A stretch of 32,049 nucleotides of DNA from Planctomycetota bacterium (GTDB lineage Bacteria; Planctomycetota; UBA1135; GCA-002686595), in the NCBI GenBank assembly GCA_029212845.1, contig JARGPD010000005.1, positions 31,852 through 63,900 of the forward strand. The letters run 5' to 3'. Under the pieces are notes generated by a model. It worked only from the letters and a program-made list of their open reading frames with translations. It made no database searches and was not told the origin of the DNA. Below are positions 14,553-22,758 of this stretch, piece by piece (position 1 is the first letter of the stretch; the number at the start of each line of letters is the position of its first letter). The translations under genes were made by a program, and so were the position numbers.

Positions 14553-15872
14553 CTACTGGACCAGGTAGCCGAGCTCGTTCGGCAGCCCTTCCAGTCCCTC
14601 TTCCCCGAGCCCGTACTGGAACAGCAGGGCGATGTCCCGGAGCGGGTTCTCGTCGCCCCGGAAGGTGAAGCTCTTCTCGTCAGGATGGGAGCCGACCGTC
14701 ACCAGCAGCTCGAGGATCGAACCCGCGTTGCAGGTCTGGCCCTGCACCAGGAGCTCCACCGGAGTTCCGTAGCGCGAGACGATGCCCACGATCAAGGCAG
14801 CCGGCCGCGCATGCAGCACGAGATCCCCAGAGAGGGTCACGACCAGCTCCTGGGCGTTCGTGTAGCGCTTCAAGAGGCCCTGGGCCAGGTCCCGGCCGCC
14901 TTCCATGACAGCAACCGCGGTCACGAGCAGCCGATTCAACGTACGCTCCTGGACCCAGGAGCGATCGACCAGACCCTGCAGGCGGGCCTGGGCGGCCTCG
15001 CTGCGAACATCGGACTCGTGGCGCTCGTAGAAATGCGTCAGGGCGGTGACGGCCTCGAGCATGTGCAGCACGGCCGATGCCATGCCCCGCAGTTGACCGA
15101 GGTGGGGGTCCCGGCTCTCGAGGGAGGTGTTCTTGATGTACGTGTCGTAGGCCGATTGCAGGTTGTGCACCGTGGCCTCGTACACGCGGGCCTGCTCTTC
15201 GGTGCAGACGCTGCCCAGGAAGCGGTGACGCTCCTCGGCATCTTGGATCGGCCGGAAGCGACGCTCCGCCAGCATGTCAGCGGCAAGGAGGAACTTGGAG
15301 GCGACCTCGGCGACCTTCTGGCGCTCGTCGCCCGGCTCCTCCTCGTCCACGTTGTGGGGCAGGCGCTGGCGTACGGCAGGGTGCTCGAAGTCCTGCTCCG
15401 CATAATGCGTCTTCGTAACCTCGAGGCCCAGATCGACCATTTCCTCGGTGAGGTCCTCGAGCATCGCGACCACGCGGCCCTGGATGAAGGTCCGCACGTT
15501 GGAGAGGTTGCCCTCGAAGCCCGAGTAGGTGGACAGCTCGAGGCTCTCGAGCAGCCCGTAGTTGTCCAGGCGCGAGGCCAGGTGGCTCAAGCTGTAGCCC
15601 GCGCTGGCGAAGGAGCGCACGGATGCCGTCAGCTCCCGGAGGTAGCTGTAGGTGCGGTTGAAGCGCGCGCCGTAGTCGTCCAGCAGGCTCTCGAGGGACT
15701 CGAAGCGCACCAGCAGCTGGAAGAAGTGCTTCTTGTGCCAGATCGAGTCCGACCGCGCAGACAGCGCCTCGACCAAGGCGCAGAATGCGGTGCACTCGAC
15801 CTGCAGGACCGAGAGGAACTCCTGTTCCTCGATCACGAGCTCGAGTGCTTGGGCTGTGGGGGTATCAGGCAT
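14553..15872 (-). CDS. Helical protein with a C-terminal HPr-like phosphocarrier domain
   Basis: The product is 439 aa from the ATG at 15872 (MPDTPTAQALELVIEEQ). Residues 1-335 are almost wholly helical with charged/heptad character and match no family I recognise. Residues 341-425 align with HPr. VLHARPAALIV carries the HPr phospho-histidine position (His354) and Arg356, and CNAGSILELL holds a serine (Ser385) at the HPr regulatory-serine region. The end has the usual beta-alpha fold pattern (SFTFRGDENPLRDIALL). Stand-alone HPr is about 85 residues, so this is a large fusion. It could be a PTS-linked signalling or regulatory protein. No PTS enzyme gene lies nearby. No clear ribosome-binding site precedes the start; an upstream in-frame start at 15950 is less likely. 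Confidence 0.75.
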   Translation of the reverse strand: MPDTPTAQALELVIEEQEFLSVLQVECTAFCALVEALSARSDSIWHKKHFFQLLVRFESLESLLDDYGARFNRTYSYLRELTASVRSFASAGYSLSHLASRLDNYGLLESLELSTYSGFEGNLSNVRTFIQGRVVAMLEDLTEEMVDLGLEVTKTHYAEQDFEHPAVRQRLPHNVDEEEPGDERQKVAEVASKFLLAADMLAERRFRPIQDAEERHRFLGSVCTEEQARVYEATVHNLQSAYDTYIKNTSLESRDPHLGQLRGMASAVLHMLEAVTALTHFYERHESDVRSEAAQARLQGLVDRSWVQERTLNRLLVTAVAVMEGGRDLAQGLLKRYTNAQELVVTLSGDLVLHARPAALIVGIVSRYGTPVELLVQGQTCNAGSILELLVTVGSHPDEKSFTFRGDENPLRDIALLFQYGLGEEGLEGLPNELGYLVQ

Positions 15873-16024
15873 GTTAATCGAGGACCGGGGGGGTCCTGGC
15901 GAGGGGGTCCTGGTCGCCGCTCGACCGACCGCCTCACCCAAAGGTACCAAAGGATCTAGTGGGGAGCCTCTCTTCGTCCAAAACAGACTGTCCCCTCAAG
16001 AAGGGAGCACCAGCAAGTCGAAGC

Positions 16025-16897
16025 ATGGGGTCCTGCGGCACTCCATGTGCCGACTGTTCCCCTTGGTGCCTTGAGAACCCCCGGAGGCCCATCATCTCTT
16101 CCGAGAACTGCCTGGAGACCTATCTCCAAGAGATCAACGAAGTCCCCCTGCTGAACGCAGCAGAGGAGATTCAGCTCGCCCGCTCGATCCAAGCAGGCGA
16201 CCTGGGTGCCCGTGAGCACATGATCCGCGCCAACCTGCGGCTCGTCGTTTCGATCGCCAAGAAGTACACCGACCGCGGCATGACCCTCCCGGACCTCATC
16301 GCCGAGGGCAACATCGGGCTCATGAAGGCGGCCGAGAAGTTTGACCCCGACGCTGGCTGCCGCTTCTCGACCTACGGCACCTGGTGGATCAAGCAGGCCA
16401 TCCGCCGCTCCTTGACCAACACGGTCCCGGCCGTCCGGGTCCCGGGCTACATGGCCGAAATGGTGTCCAAATGGAGGTCGGTTTCCTCTGAACTGACCTT
16501 CAAACTGGGAAGACAGCCCACGATCGAGGAGGTCGCGGGTGAGATCGGCGTGCCGCCGGAGACCTGGCCCCTGCTCAAGCAGACGATCCTGACTTCGGGG
16601 ACCACCTCCTTGAGCAACCTGGAGGGCAGTGCCGGCATCGAGTCGGGCAAGAAGGACGACTCCCCCGAGGAGGTCTCGGCCACGATCGACCTGGTCGAAC
16701 GCCTGGACGAGTTCCTGCACCGCCTGGAGGACCGCGACGCCAAGATCCTGCGCATGCGCTACGGCATCGAGCCCGGCATCGAGGGCCCGATGACCCTGAA
16801 GGCGATCGGCAAGGAGGTCGGCCTCACCCGGGAGCGGGTCCGGCAGATCGAACGCCAGGCACTCAGCCGCCTCTCGAAGATGATGGGCGGCGAGTAG
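16025..16897 (+). CDS. RNA polymerase sigma-70 family factor (RpoD/RpoS-like)
   Basis: The product is 290 aa from the ATG at 16025. Region 1.2 starts at [14 protein letters not shown], region 2 has [20 protein letters not shown] and [15 protein letters not shown], region 3 has the [13 protein letters not shown] segment, and region 4 ends with [14 protein letters not shown] (helix-turn-helix for the -35 element). There is no long region 1.1, so this is a short group 1/2 sigma factor. It may be the housekeeping factor or an alternative one, and the window cannot decide. A GTG at 15959 with AAAGGA four bases upstream is an alternative start, but codons 15959-16024 have poor G+C third positions. 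The N-terminus carries a C-x3-C-x2-C-x3-C cluster (residues 4-15). It is divergent from the HPr-fusion gene. Confidence 0.92.
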   Translation: MGSCGTPCADCSPWCLENPRRPIISSENCLETYLQEINEVPLLNAAEEIQLARSIQAGDLGAREHMIRANLRLVVSIAKKYTDRGMTLPDLIAEGNIGLMKAAEKFDPDAGCRFSTYGTWWIKQAIRRSLTNTVPAVRVPGYMAEMVSKWRSVSSELTFKLGRQPTIEEVAGEIGVPPETWPLLKQTILTSGTTSLSNLEGSAGIESGKKDDSPEEVSATIDLVERLDEFLHRLEDRDAKILRMRYGIEPGIEGPMTLKAIGKEVGLTRERVRQIERQALSRLSKMMGGE

Positions 16898-16919
16898 CCC
16901 AGGGCATCAGCTCGCACCT

Positions 16920-16958
16920 CACGGGGCCGCCCGCCGAACTTCGGCGGGCGGCCCCGTG
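16920..16958. terminator. Very strong 19-bp hairpin after the sigma-factor gene
   Basis: The arms at 16920-16938 and 16940-16958 are perfectly complementary over 19 bases, starting CACGGGGCCGCC and ending GGCGGCCCCGTG, with one central base. As RNA this gives about 17 pairs with a 5-base loop. It starts 22 bases after the sigma stop codon. No T tract follows, so it may be a U-less terminator or an mRNA 3'-end stabiliser. Confidence 0.6.
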
Positions 16959-17065
16959 CCATTGGGCCAAGGACTTCCCGCCCGCAGCGGCGGGCAAGGC
17001 GGCGAACCGCTTCGCGAGGCAGCTCGCGGCGCCCCGGTGGGGGCCCGGTAGAATCCCCCCGCCCC

Positions 17066-18217
17066 ATGGACCACCACCAGCCCGCCCCCGAGGGGACGCC
17101 CCTCTACGTGCACCTGCCCTTCTGCGTGCACCTGTGCCCCTACTGCGACTTCTTCTCGGTCGACGGCAAGGGCCAGGACGTCGATGGCTTCCTCGACACC
17201 CTGCTCCTCGAGGCCGAGGCCCGCGCGCCCAAGGCCCCGCGCACGGTCTTCTTCGGCGGCGGCACCCCGACCTACCTGAGCGAGCCCCAGCTCCAGCGGC
17301 TGCTGCTCGGGCTGGACGAGCTCACTGGCTTCCGCGCCTCGGCCGAGGAGGTCACCGTCGAGTGCAACCCCGAGTCCTTGACCCTACCGAAGGCCCAGCT
17401 GATGCGCTCCCTCGGGGTCGACCGCCTCTCGATCGGCGTCCAGAGCCTGGACCCGGAGACCCTGGCCTTCTTCGAGCGGCCCCACGGCCCCGAGCAGGCC
17501 CTAGCCGCCGTCGAAGCCACCCGAAGCGCCGGCTTCGAGCGCTTCTCGATCGACCTGATCCACGGCTCGCCCACGGAAGAGCTCGCGACAACCGAACGTA
17601 ACCTACTCCAATTGCTTGAGTTGCGACCCCAGCACGTGAGCGCCTACGGACTCACCTACGAGCCGGGGACGCCGCTCCACGCGCGCCTCGAGCGGGAGGA
17701 GTTCGTGCCCCAGGACGAGGACCAGGAGCTGGCCAACCTCGACAGCGTCCACAGGCTGCTGGAGGACGCAGGCCTGAGGGGTTACGAGGTTTCTAACTAC
17801 TCTTCAATTGGTCAGGAATGCCTCCACAACGTCAACTATTGGCACAACGGACCCTACGTCGGCATCGGGCCCTCGGCCGCCAGCCACGCCCAGGGGACTC
17901 GCTCGGGCAACCCACGCTCGATCCCTCGCTGGCGCGCCGCGAAGCAGGCGGACCCCATGGCCGCGGCCTTCGAGGAGCACCTCGACCCCAGAGCCCGGCT
18001 CGGGGAGACCTGGTGGCTGGGCCTGCGCCTCGCGGAGGGGGTCGACCCCGAGGTCGCCAGGACCACCGCCGGGTGGGTAGCGGCTGAGGATCCCGCCGTC
18101 GGGGAGGCCGAGGCCCTCGTCGCCGAGGGCCTGCTCGAGCTCTTGGCCGGGCGCTACCGCCTGACACCGCGGGCGCGGCCCCTCGCCGACCACGTGGGCC
18201 GGCAGTTCCTGGTCTAG
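17066..18217 (+). CDS. hemW: Radical SAM heme chaperone HemW (coproporphyrinogen dehydrogenase-like)
   Basis: The product is 383 aa, the usual length. YVHLPFCVHLCPYCDFF holds the radical-SAM cluster cysteines C20, C24 and C27 (C-x3-C-x2-C). FFGGGTPTYLS follows, then ECNPES, RLSIGVQSLD and the HemW C-terminal NYWHNGPYVGIGPSAASH. Family members bind heme and a 4Fe-4S cluster and are thought to deliver heme to membrane respiratory proteins. The last residue of the C-x2-C motif region (CDF rather than CxF variants) fits HemW rather than HemN. It follows the sigma gene after 168 bp containing the strong hairpin, so it probably has its own promoter. Two short stretches (17584-17630 and 17781-17842) are richer in A+T than their surroundings. 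Confidence 0.93.
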   Translation: MDHHQPAPEGTPLYVHLPFCVHLCPYCDFFSVDGKGQDVDGFLDTLLLEAEARAPKAPRTVFFGGGTPTYLSEPQLQRLLLGLDELTGFRASAEEVTVECNPESLTLPKAQLMRSLGVDRLSIGVQSLDPETLAFFERPHGPEQALAAVEATRSAGFERFSIDLIHGSPTEELATTERNLLQLLELRPQHVSAYGLTYEPGTPLHARLEREEFVPQDEDQELANLDSVHRLLEDAGLRGYEVSNYSSIGQECLHNVNYWHNGPYVGIGPSAASHAQGTRSGNPRSIPRWRAAKQADPMAAAFEEHLDPRARLGETWWLGLRLAEGVDPEVARTTAGWVAAEDPAVGEAEALVAEGLLELLAGRYRLTPRARPLADHVGRQFLV

Positions 18218-18362
18218 GCGACCGCGAGGGTCCAGGGCGCGCCCCAATCGACGACCCCGACGGCGAGAGGCACCAGATTCCCCCTAGAACCCCCCCGCCA
18301 AACCGCCCCGATCCGATCCGACCCTCACGCCCCGGGGGCGCCAGCGAGCAGAGAAGCGTCCG

Positions 18363-19418
18363 ATGGCCCAAACTAAGAAGAAGAAGAAGAAGCAGCAGAA
18401 GAAGAGCATGACGCTCTTCTTCCTGAAGGGCCTCGGCGCCCTGCTCCCGATCGTCTTGACGATCTTCATCTTCGTGACCCTGGTCGGCTTCGCCCGCACC
18501 TACGTCACCAAGCCGATCAACAACACGATCTATTGGTCCCTAGAGGGCAACACCTGGGGCTGGAACGCCCTGGCCAAGCTGGGCATCGACCCCTACGGGA
18601 CGAAGTACCTCGACCCGAGCCTGCTCCCGACCGAGCCGACCAACCTCAAGCTGCGCTACGAGCAGGTCGGCTCCAAGGACGAGAGCTTCCAGAAGGTCCT
18701 CGCCGACGAGCGGCGCGTCAACGAGACCTTCTTCCGCGACCTCGAAGACCTGTACATCGACGCCGAGGCCCTGCGCGACTCGGTCTCGTCGGTGGTGCAC
18801 CCCGCCATCGGTGTGCTGACCTCGGTCCTGCTCGTGATCTGGATCGGCTGGATCATGACCGGCTTCGTCGGCCGCCGCATCTTCGCCAAGTTCGACGTGC
18901 TGCTCTCGGCGGTCCCCGGCGTCCGCTCGATCTACCCGCTGACCAAGCAGCTGGTCGACTTCTTCGTTAGCGACACCGAACTCGAGTTCGACACGGTCGT
19001 CGCCGTGCCCTACCCGAACAAGTACATCCGCTCGCTCGGCTTCGTCACCAGCCAGAGCCTCAAGACCATCCGCGAAGCCACCGGGGAGGACCTCGTCTCG
19101 ATCTTCATCCCCTCCTCGCCGATGCCGATGACCGGCTACACGATCCACGTGCCCAAGCACCTCCTGGTCGAGATCCCGATCAGCATCGACGAGGCCCTGG
19201 CCATCACCGTCAGCGGTGGCGTGCTGGTGCCCGAGCACGAGTACGTCGGGCCCGGACCCACCGGCAGCGACGAGCCCATCGGCGACGCCATGAAGGCGTT
19301 CAACGACGACGACGACGATGATGATGATGATGATCGCAAGCGCGATCGCTATGCCGACGACCGCGCGCGCCACGAGGCCGCGAAGCGCGAAGCGAACGAG
19401 GACGACACCCTGTCATGA
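18363..19418 (+). CDS. DUF502 family membrane protein
   Basis: The product is 351 aa. A lysine-rich start (MAQTKKKKKKQQKK) precedes a first membrane helix (about 17-42), and a second lies around 148-172 (IGVLTSVLLVIWIGWIMTG). After it come the DUF502 signatures IPLTKQ-like YPLTKQLVDFF and VAVPYPNKYIRSLGFVT, then FIPSSPMPMTGYTIHVP. This is a conserved family of unknown role. The segment between the two helices is longer than in typical members. The C-terminus has ten consecutive aspartates followed by a highly charged tail. The stop overlaps the pyrF start as ATGA. It is the first gene of the plus-strand run that reaches 26954. Confidence 0.88.
   Translation: MAQTKKKKKKQQKKSMTLFFLKGLGALLPIVLTIFIFVTLVGFARTYVTKPINNTIYWSLEGNTWGWNALAKLGIDPYGTKYLDPSLLPTEPTNLKLRYEQVGSKDESFQKVLADERRVNETFFRDLEDLYIDAEALRDSVSSVVHPAIGVLTSVLLVIWIGWIMTGFVGRRIFAKFDVLLSAVPGVRSIYPLTKQLVDFFVSDTELEFDTVVAVPYPNKYIRSLGFVTSQSLKTIREATGEDLVSIFIPSSPMPMTGYTIHVPKHLLVEIPISIDEALAITVSGGVLVPEHEYVGPGPTGSDEPIGDAMKAFNDDDDDDDDDDRKRDRYADDRARHEAAKREANEDDTLS
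19305..19334 (+). repeat. GAC/GAT trinucleotide repeat encoding poly-aspartate
   Basis: Ten aspartate codons in a row: four GAC followed by six GAT. The split into two uniform blocks suggests repeat slippage. Copy number may vary between strains without changing the reading frame. Confidence 0.85.
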
Positions 19419-20329
19419 ATTACGCCGACCGTCTCCACGCCGCCGTCGAGCGCTGCGGCAACGCAGCCCTGGTCGGCATCGACCCACACCTCGCCATGCT
19501 GCCCGAGGAGTTCGCCCTGGCCCGCGACGCCTCGGCACCTCGCGCGGAGCGCGCGCGGGCGATGGGGGACTTCTGCGTCGAGCTGCTCGATCTCGTCGCG
19601 GGCCGCGTGCCGGTCGTCAAGCCGCAGTCGGCCTTCTTCGAGATCTTCGGCGCCGACGGCGCCCAGCAGTGGGAGCGCGTGGTCGCCCACGCCCACGCCA
19701 ACGGCCTGCTCGTGATCGGTGACGTCAAGCGCGGCGACATCGCCAGCACGGCCGGCGCCTACGCGCGCGCGCTGCTCGAGGACAACGGCGACGACCCCGC
19801 GACCCTCTGCGATGCCGTCACCGTCAACGCCTTCCTCGGCGAGGAGTCCATCACGCCCTTCCTCGAGGTCAACCGCCGCACCGACACCGGCCTCTACGTC
19901 CTCGTGCGCACGTCGAACCCGGGCTCGGCCGAGTTCCAGCTGTGCGGCGAGCCGACCCTCTCCGAGCGCATCGCCGACGCCGTGACGCGCTGGGGCGAAG
20001 ACCTCATCGGCGACTGCGGGCTGTCGTCCGTCGGCGCGGTGGTCGGCGCGACCCACCCCGACCACCTCGCCGCCCTGCGCGCGCGCATGCCCAAGGCCAA
20101 CCTGCTGCTGCCGGGCTACGGCGCCCAGGGTGCCGGCGTCGAGGACATCGCCGCGGGCTTCCTTCCCGGTGGACACGGCGCGGTCGTGAACTCCTCGCGC
20201 GGCATCGCCTTCGCCTACCAGGGCGCCGGCGTCCCCGACACCCAGTGGCGCAACGCGACGGACGCTGCCATCGGCGCGATGATCGCCGACATGCGCAGCG
20301 CTGCGGGGCTGACCAGCAGCTCGGCTTGA
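19415..20329 (+). CDS. pyrF: Orotidine 5'-phosphate decarboxylase (type 2)
   Basis: The product is 304 aa. It makes UMP from OMP, the last step of de novo pyrimidine synthesis. GIDPHL (21-26), KPQSAFFE (69-76) and GDVKRGDIAST (102-112, catalytic lysine and aspartates) identify it. The longer type-2 subfamily is indicated by the length and by TSNPGSAEFQ and LLPGYGAQGAG. The start overlaps the DUF502 stop as ATGA, and its own stop overlaps the bshC start as TTGA. It is therefore embedded in the bacillithiol cluster, although the two pathways have no obvious chemical link. Confidence 0.95.
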   Translation: MNYADRLHAAVERCGNAALVGIDPHLAMLPEEFALARDASAPRAERARAMGDFCVELLDLVAGRVPVVKPQSAFFEIFGADGAQQWERVVAHAHANGLLVIGDVKRGDIASTAGAYARALLEDNGDDPATLCDAVTVNAFLGEESITPFLEVNRRTDTGLYVLVRTSNPGSAEFQLCGEPTLSERIADAVTRWGEDLIGDCGLSSVGAVVGATHPDHLAALRARMPKANLLLPGYGAQGAGVEDIAAGFLPGGHGAVVNSSRGIAFAYQGAGVPDTQWRNATDAAIGAMIADMRSAAGLTSSSA

Positions 20330-22005
20330 GCCTCGAACTCGAGTTCCAAGCCGCCGACGTCCACGGCCTCTCCGACCTGGCCCTGCGCGTCCTGGCCGAG
20401 CGCCCGCGACCCGGGGTGCTCGACCACAAGCTGCTGGTGCCCGCCCGGCTCGAGCAGCTCGAGCGACCCGAGGATCGCTTCGCGCCGGACGAGCGCGCCG
20501 AGCTGGCCGCCCGCCTCGAGTCCGCCCTCGCTCCGCTCGAGCCCCACGTGCGCGTGCTCGACTCGGTGCGCAAGCTGCGCGAGCCTGGCGCGACGATGGT
20601 GCTCGCCGGCCAGCAGCCCGGGCTCTTCGGCGGCCCGCTGTTCAACCTCTACAAGGCGATCCATGTGGTGCGCCTGGCCGCCGACCTCGAGGCGCGGTGG
20701 GGGACCCCGGTCGTGCCCGTCCTGTGGAACCACGCCGACGACCACGACGTCGCCGAGGTGCACCACGTTCACCTGGTCACGCCCCAGCTCGACATCGCCA
20801 AGGTCAACCTGCCCGGCCTGTCTTCGGGACGCACACCGATCTCGCGCATCGTGCTGGAGGAGGAGCGCCACCAGCTCGCCGCCCTTGCTGAGCGCGTCAC
20901 CGACCTGCTCGGCGGCGAGCCCTTCCGCGACACCGCCCTGGCCGCTTGCTTCCCACGCGCCGGCGAGTCCCTCGCCCGCGCATGGACGCGGCAGTTCCTC
21001 GAGCTGTTCGGCCACCACGGCCTGGTCGTGCTCGAGCCCGACTGGATCCGGCCGAACCTCTCCCGCGCCCTCGCGGACCTGTTCGCCAGCGACCCCTTTC
21101 CACACCTGGCCTCGGCCGCCGAGCGACTCGCTGCGACCCACGTCGACGTGCCGATCCCGCCGGCCAGCGCGGCGCTCGCCTTCCGGGTGGTCGACGACCG
21201 CCGCCTCGCCCTGCGCCACGGCGGCGACGGCCTCTGCTACGACGACGAGCCAGGCTCGCGCCGACCGAGCGAGCTCGCCGCCGAGATCGTCAACGACCTC
21301 GCGGGCTTCCACGCCGGCGCCCTGCTGCGGCCCATCGTCCAGGACATGGCCCTGCCCGTGGCGGCCTACGTCGGCGGCTGGGGCGAGCTCGCGTACCACG
21401 CGCAGCTGACCGACCTGCGCTGCGCGCGCGACCTGCCGACGCCCGCCTTCGTGCCGCGCCTGGCCTGCACCCTGACCGACGCCAAGCTGCGCGCCTCCAT
21501 GCGCCGCCTCGAGCTCGGCTTCGTCGACCACGTGAAGCTCGCACGTCAAGCGACGGACTCCGGGCCGACCGAGTCGACCGGGCCGAACGAGTCGAGTGAG
21601 CCAAGCGAACCGAGCGACCTCGCGGCTCGCCTGCGCAGCGAGGCCGCCGCCTTCAGCGCCCAGCTGCTCGCGCACCGCGCCGAGCTGAGCGCCCTCGACC
21701 ACACCCTGATCGCTCCGCTCAAGCGCACCCGGGACCAGGTGAAGAAGCACGTCGAGCGCCTCGCCGACAAGGTCGAGCGCGTCGCGACCAACCAGCGCGG
21801 TGGCGCCCACCGCCACCGGCGCCGGCTCGCCGCGTACCTCACGCCCAACGGCGAGCCCCAGGAGCGGCAGCTCTCGTCCCTGCAGTTCCTCGCCCGCTTC
21901 GGCACGGACTGGCTCGACGAGCTGATCGCCGCCATCGACCCGCTGCCCGCCGAGCACCTCGTCGTCCACCTCGAGACCCCCCACGAACGGGAGCCGCGCC
22001 CATGA
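20326..22005 (+). CDS. bshC: Bacillithiol biosynthesis cysteine-adding enzyme BshC
   Basis: The product is 559 aa. GQQPGLFGGPLFNLYKA (95-111), PVLWNHADDHDVAEVHH (131-147) and a C-terminal coiled-coil stretch (about 440-500, LIAPLKRTRDQVKKHVERLA) are the landmarks of BshC. BshC is thought to join cysteine to glucosaminyl-malate in the last step of bacillithiol synthesis. The frame has no ATG or GTG in a suitable place. The TTG at 20326 is chosen because TTGA overlaps the pyrF stop by four bases and the product starts at the expected distance from the GQQPG motif. A serine/proline/glutamate-rich insert (about 408-428, TDSGPTESTGPNESSEPS) looks like a flexible linker before the coiled coil. Confidence 0.88.
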   Translation: MSLELEFQAADVHGLSDLALRVLAERPRPGVLDHKLLVPARLEQLERPEDRFAPDERAELAARLESALAPLEPHVRVLDSVRKLREPGATMVLAGQQPGLFGGPLFNLYKAIHVVRLAADLEARWGTPVVPVLWNHADDHDVAEVHHVHLVTPQLDIAKVNLPGLSSGRTPISRIVLEEERHQLAALAERVTDLLGGEPFRDTALAACFPRAGESLARAWTRQFLELFGHHGLVVLEPDWIRPNLSRALADLFASDPFPHLASAAERLAATHVDVPIPPASAALAFRVVDDRRLALRHGGDGLCYDDEPGSRRPSELAAEIVNDLAGFHAGALLRPIVQDMALPVAAYVGGWGELAYHAQLTDLRCARDLPTPAFVPRLACTLTDAKLRASMRRLELGFVDHVKLARQATDSGPTESTGPNESSEPSEPSDLAARLRSEAAAFSAQLLAHRAELSALDHTLIAPLKRTRDQVKKHVERLADKVERVATNQRGGAHRHRRRLAAYLTPNGEPQERQLSSLQFLARFGTDWLDELIAAIDPLPAEHLVVHLETPHEREPRP

Positions 22006-22736
22006 AGGACCCCCTCGACCTGCTCGTCGTCGCCGCGCACCCCGACGACGCCGAGATCTCCGTCGGCGGCACGATCCTGGTCGCCCGGGCCCTCGGCCTG
22101 CGCGTGGGCGTGCTCGACCTCACCTCCGGCGAGGCTGGCACACGCGGGAGCCGCCAAGAGCGCAACGCCGAGACCGAGTTCGCCAGCCGCCGGCTGGACC
22201 TCACCTGGCGGGGTAACCTCGACCTAGGTGACGCCCACCTGACTAACGACGTCCCTAGTCGCAAGGCCCTCGCCATGGCCCTCGCCCAGCTGCGACCGAC
22301 CACGGTCCTGGGCCACACGGCCGAAGACCTGCACCCCGACCACGCGGCGGCCGGCGCCCTCTGCCGGGACGCCTGCTTCCTCGCTGGCCTCACCAAGTTC
22401 GTCGACGGCCCGGCCCACCGGCCCCGCCGGCTGCTGCAGTTCCTGTCCCACGAGGTCCGCGACCCGGACTTCGTGGTGGACGTCTCGGCGGTCTGGCCGC
22501 GCAAGCTGGAGGCCATCCGCAGCTACGCCAGCCAGCTCACGCCGAAGGATGGCAGCGACCCAGGCGAGCATCTTCCAACCGGAAGCGATATCGTAGGCAG
22601 TGCGGAGGCCAAGGCGCGCTTCTGGGGTGCGCGCATCGGCGTGGCCTACGGCGAAGCGCTCCTCTCCCCGCGGCCCCTCGAGGCCGACGTCGGGACCCTG
22701 TTCCCCACCTCCGCAATCCGCCTCGGCGGAGTCTGA
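22002..22736 (+). CDS. bshB: Bacillithiol biosynthesis deacetylase BshB (PIG-L/LmbE family)
   Basis: The product is 244 aa. VVAAHPDDAEISVGGT (9-24) holds the zinc-binding AHPDD motif, and EDLHPDHAAAG supplies the third zinc ligand region. LTSGEAGTRGS and KFVDG match BshB1-type LmbE proteins. It should remove acetyl from N-acetylglucosaminyl-malate, the second step of the pathway. The C-terminus reaches ARIGVAYGEAL, as in the family. The start overlaps the bshC stop as ATGA, which supports a bshC-bshB unit. A second family copy elsewhere in the genome cannot be excluded. Confidence 0.92.
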   Translation: MKDPLDLLVVAAHPDDAEISVGGTILVARALGLRVGVLDLTSGEAGTRGSRQERNAETEFASRRLDLTWRGNLDLGDAHLTNDVPSRKALAMALAQLRPTTVLGHTAEDLHPDHAAAGALCRDACFLAGLTKFVDGPAHRPRRLLQFLSHEVRDPDFVVDVSAVWPRKLEAIRSYASQLTPKDGSDPGEHLPTGSDIVGSAEAKARFWGARIGVAYGEALLSPRPLEADVGTLFPTSAIRLGGV

Positions 22737-22758
22737 GAGCCACAGAGCCAGGATCACC

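Noticed and set aside
20215-21984. 589-aa minus-strand open frame opposite bshC
   Set aside because: It is an antisense shadow with no recognisable domain. bshC has family motifs and junction overlaps.
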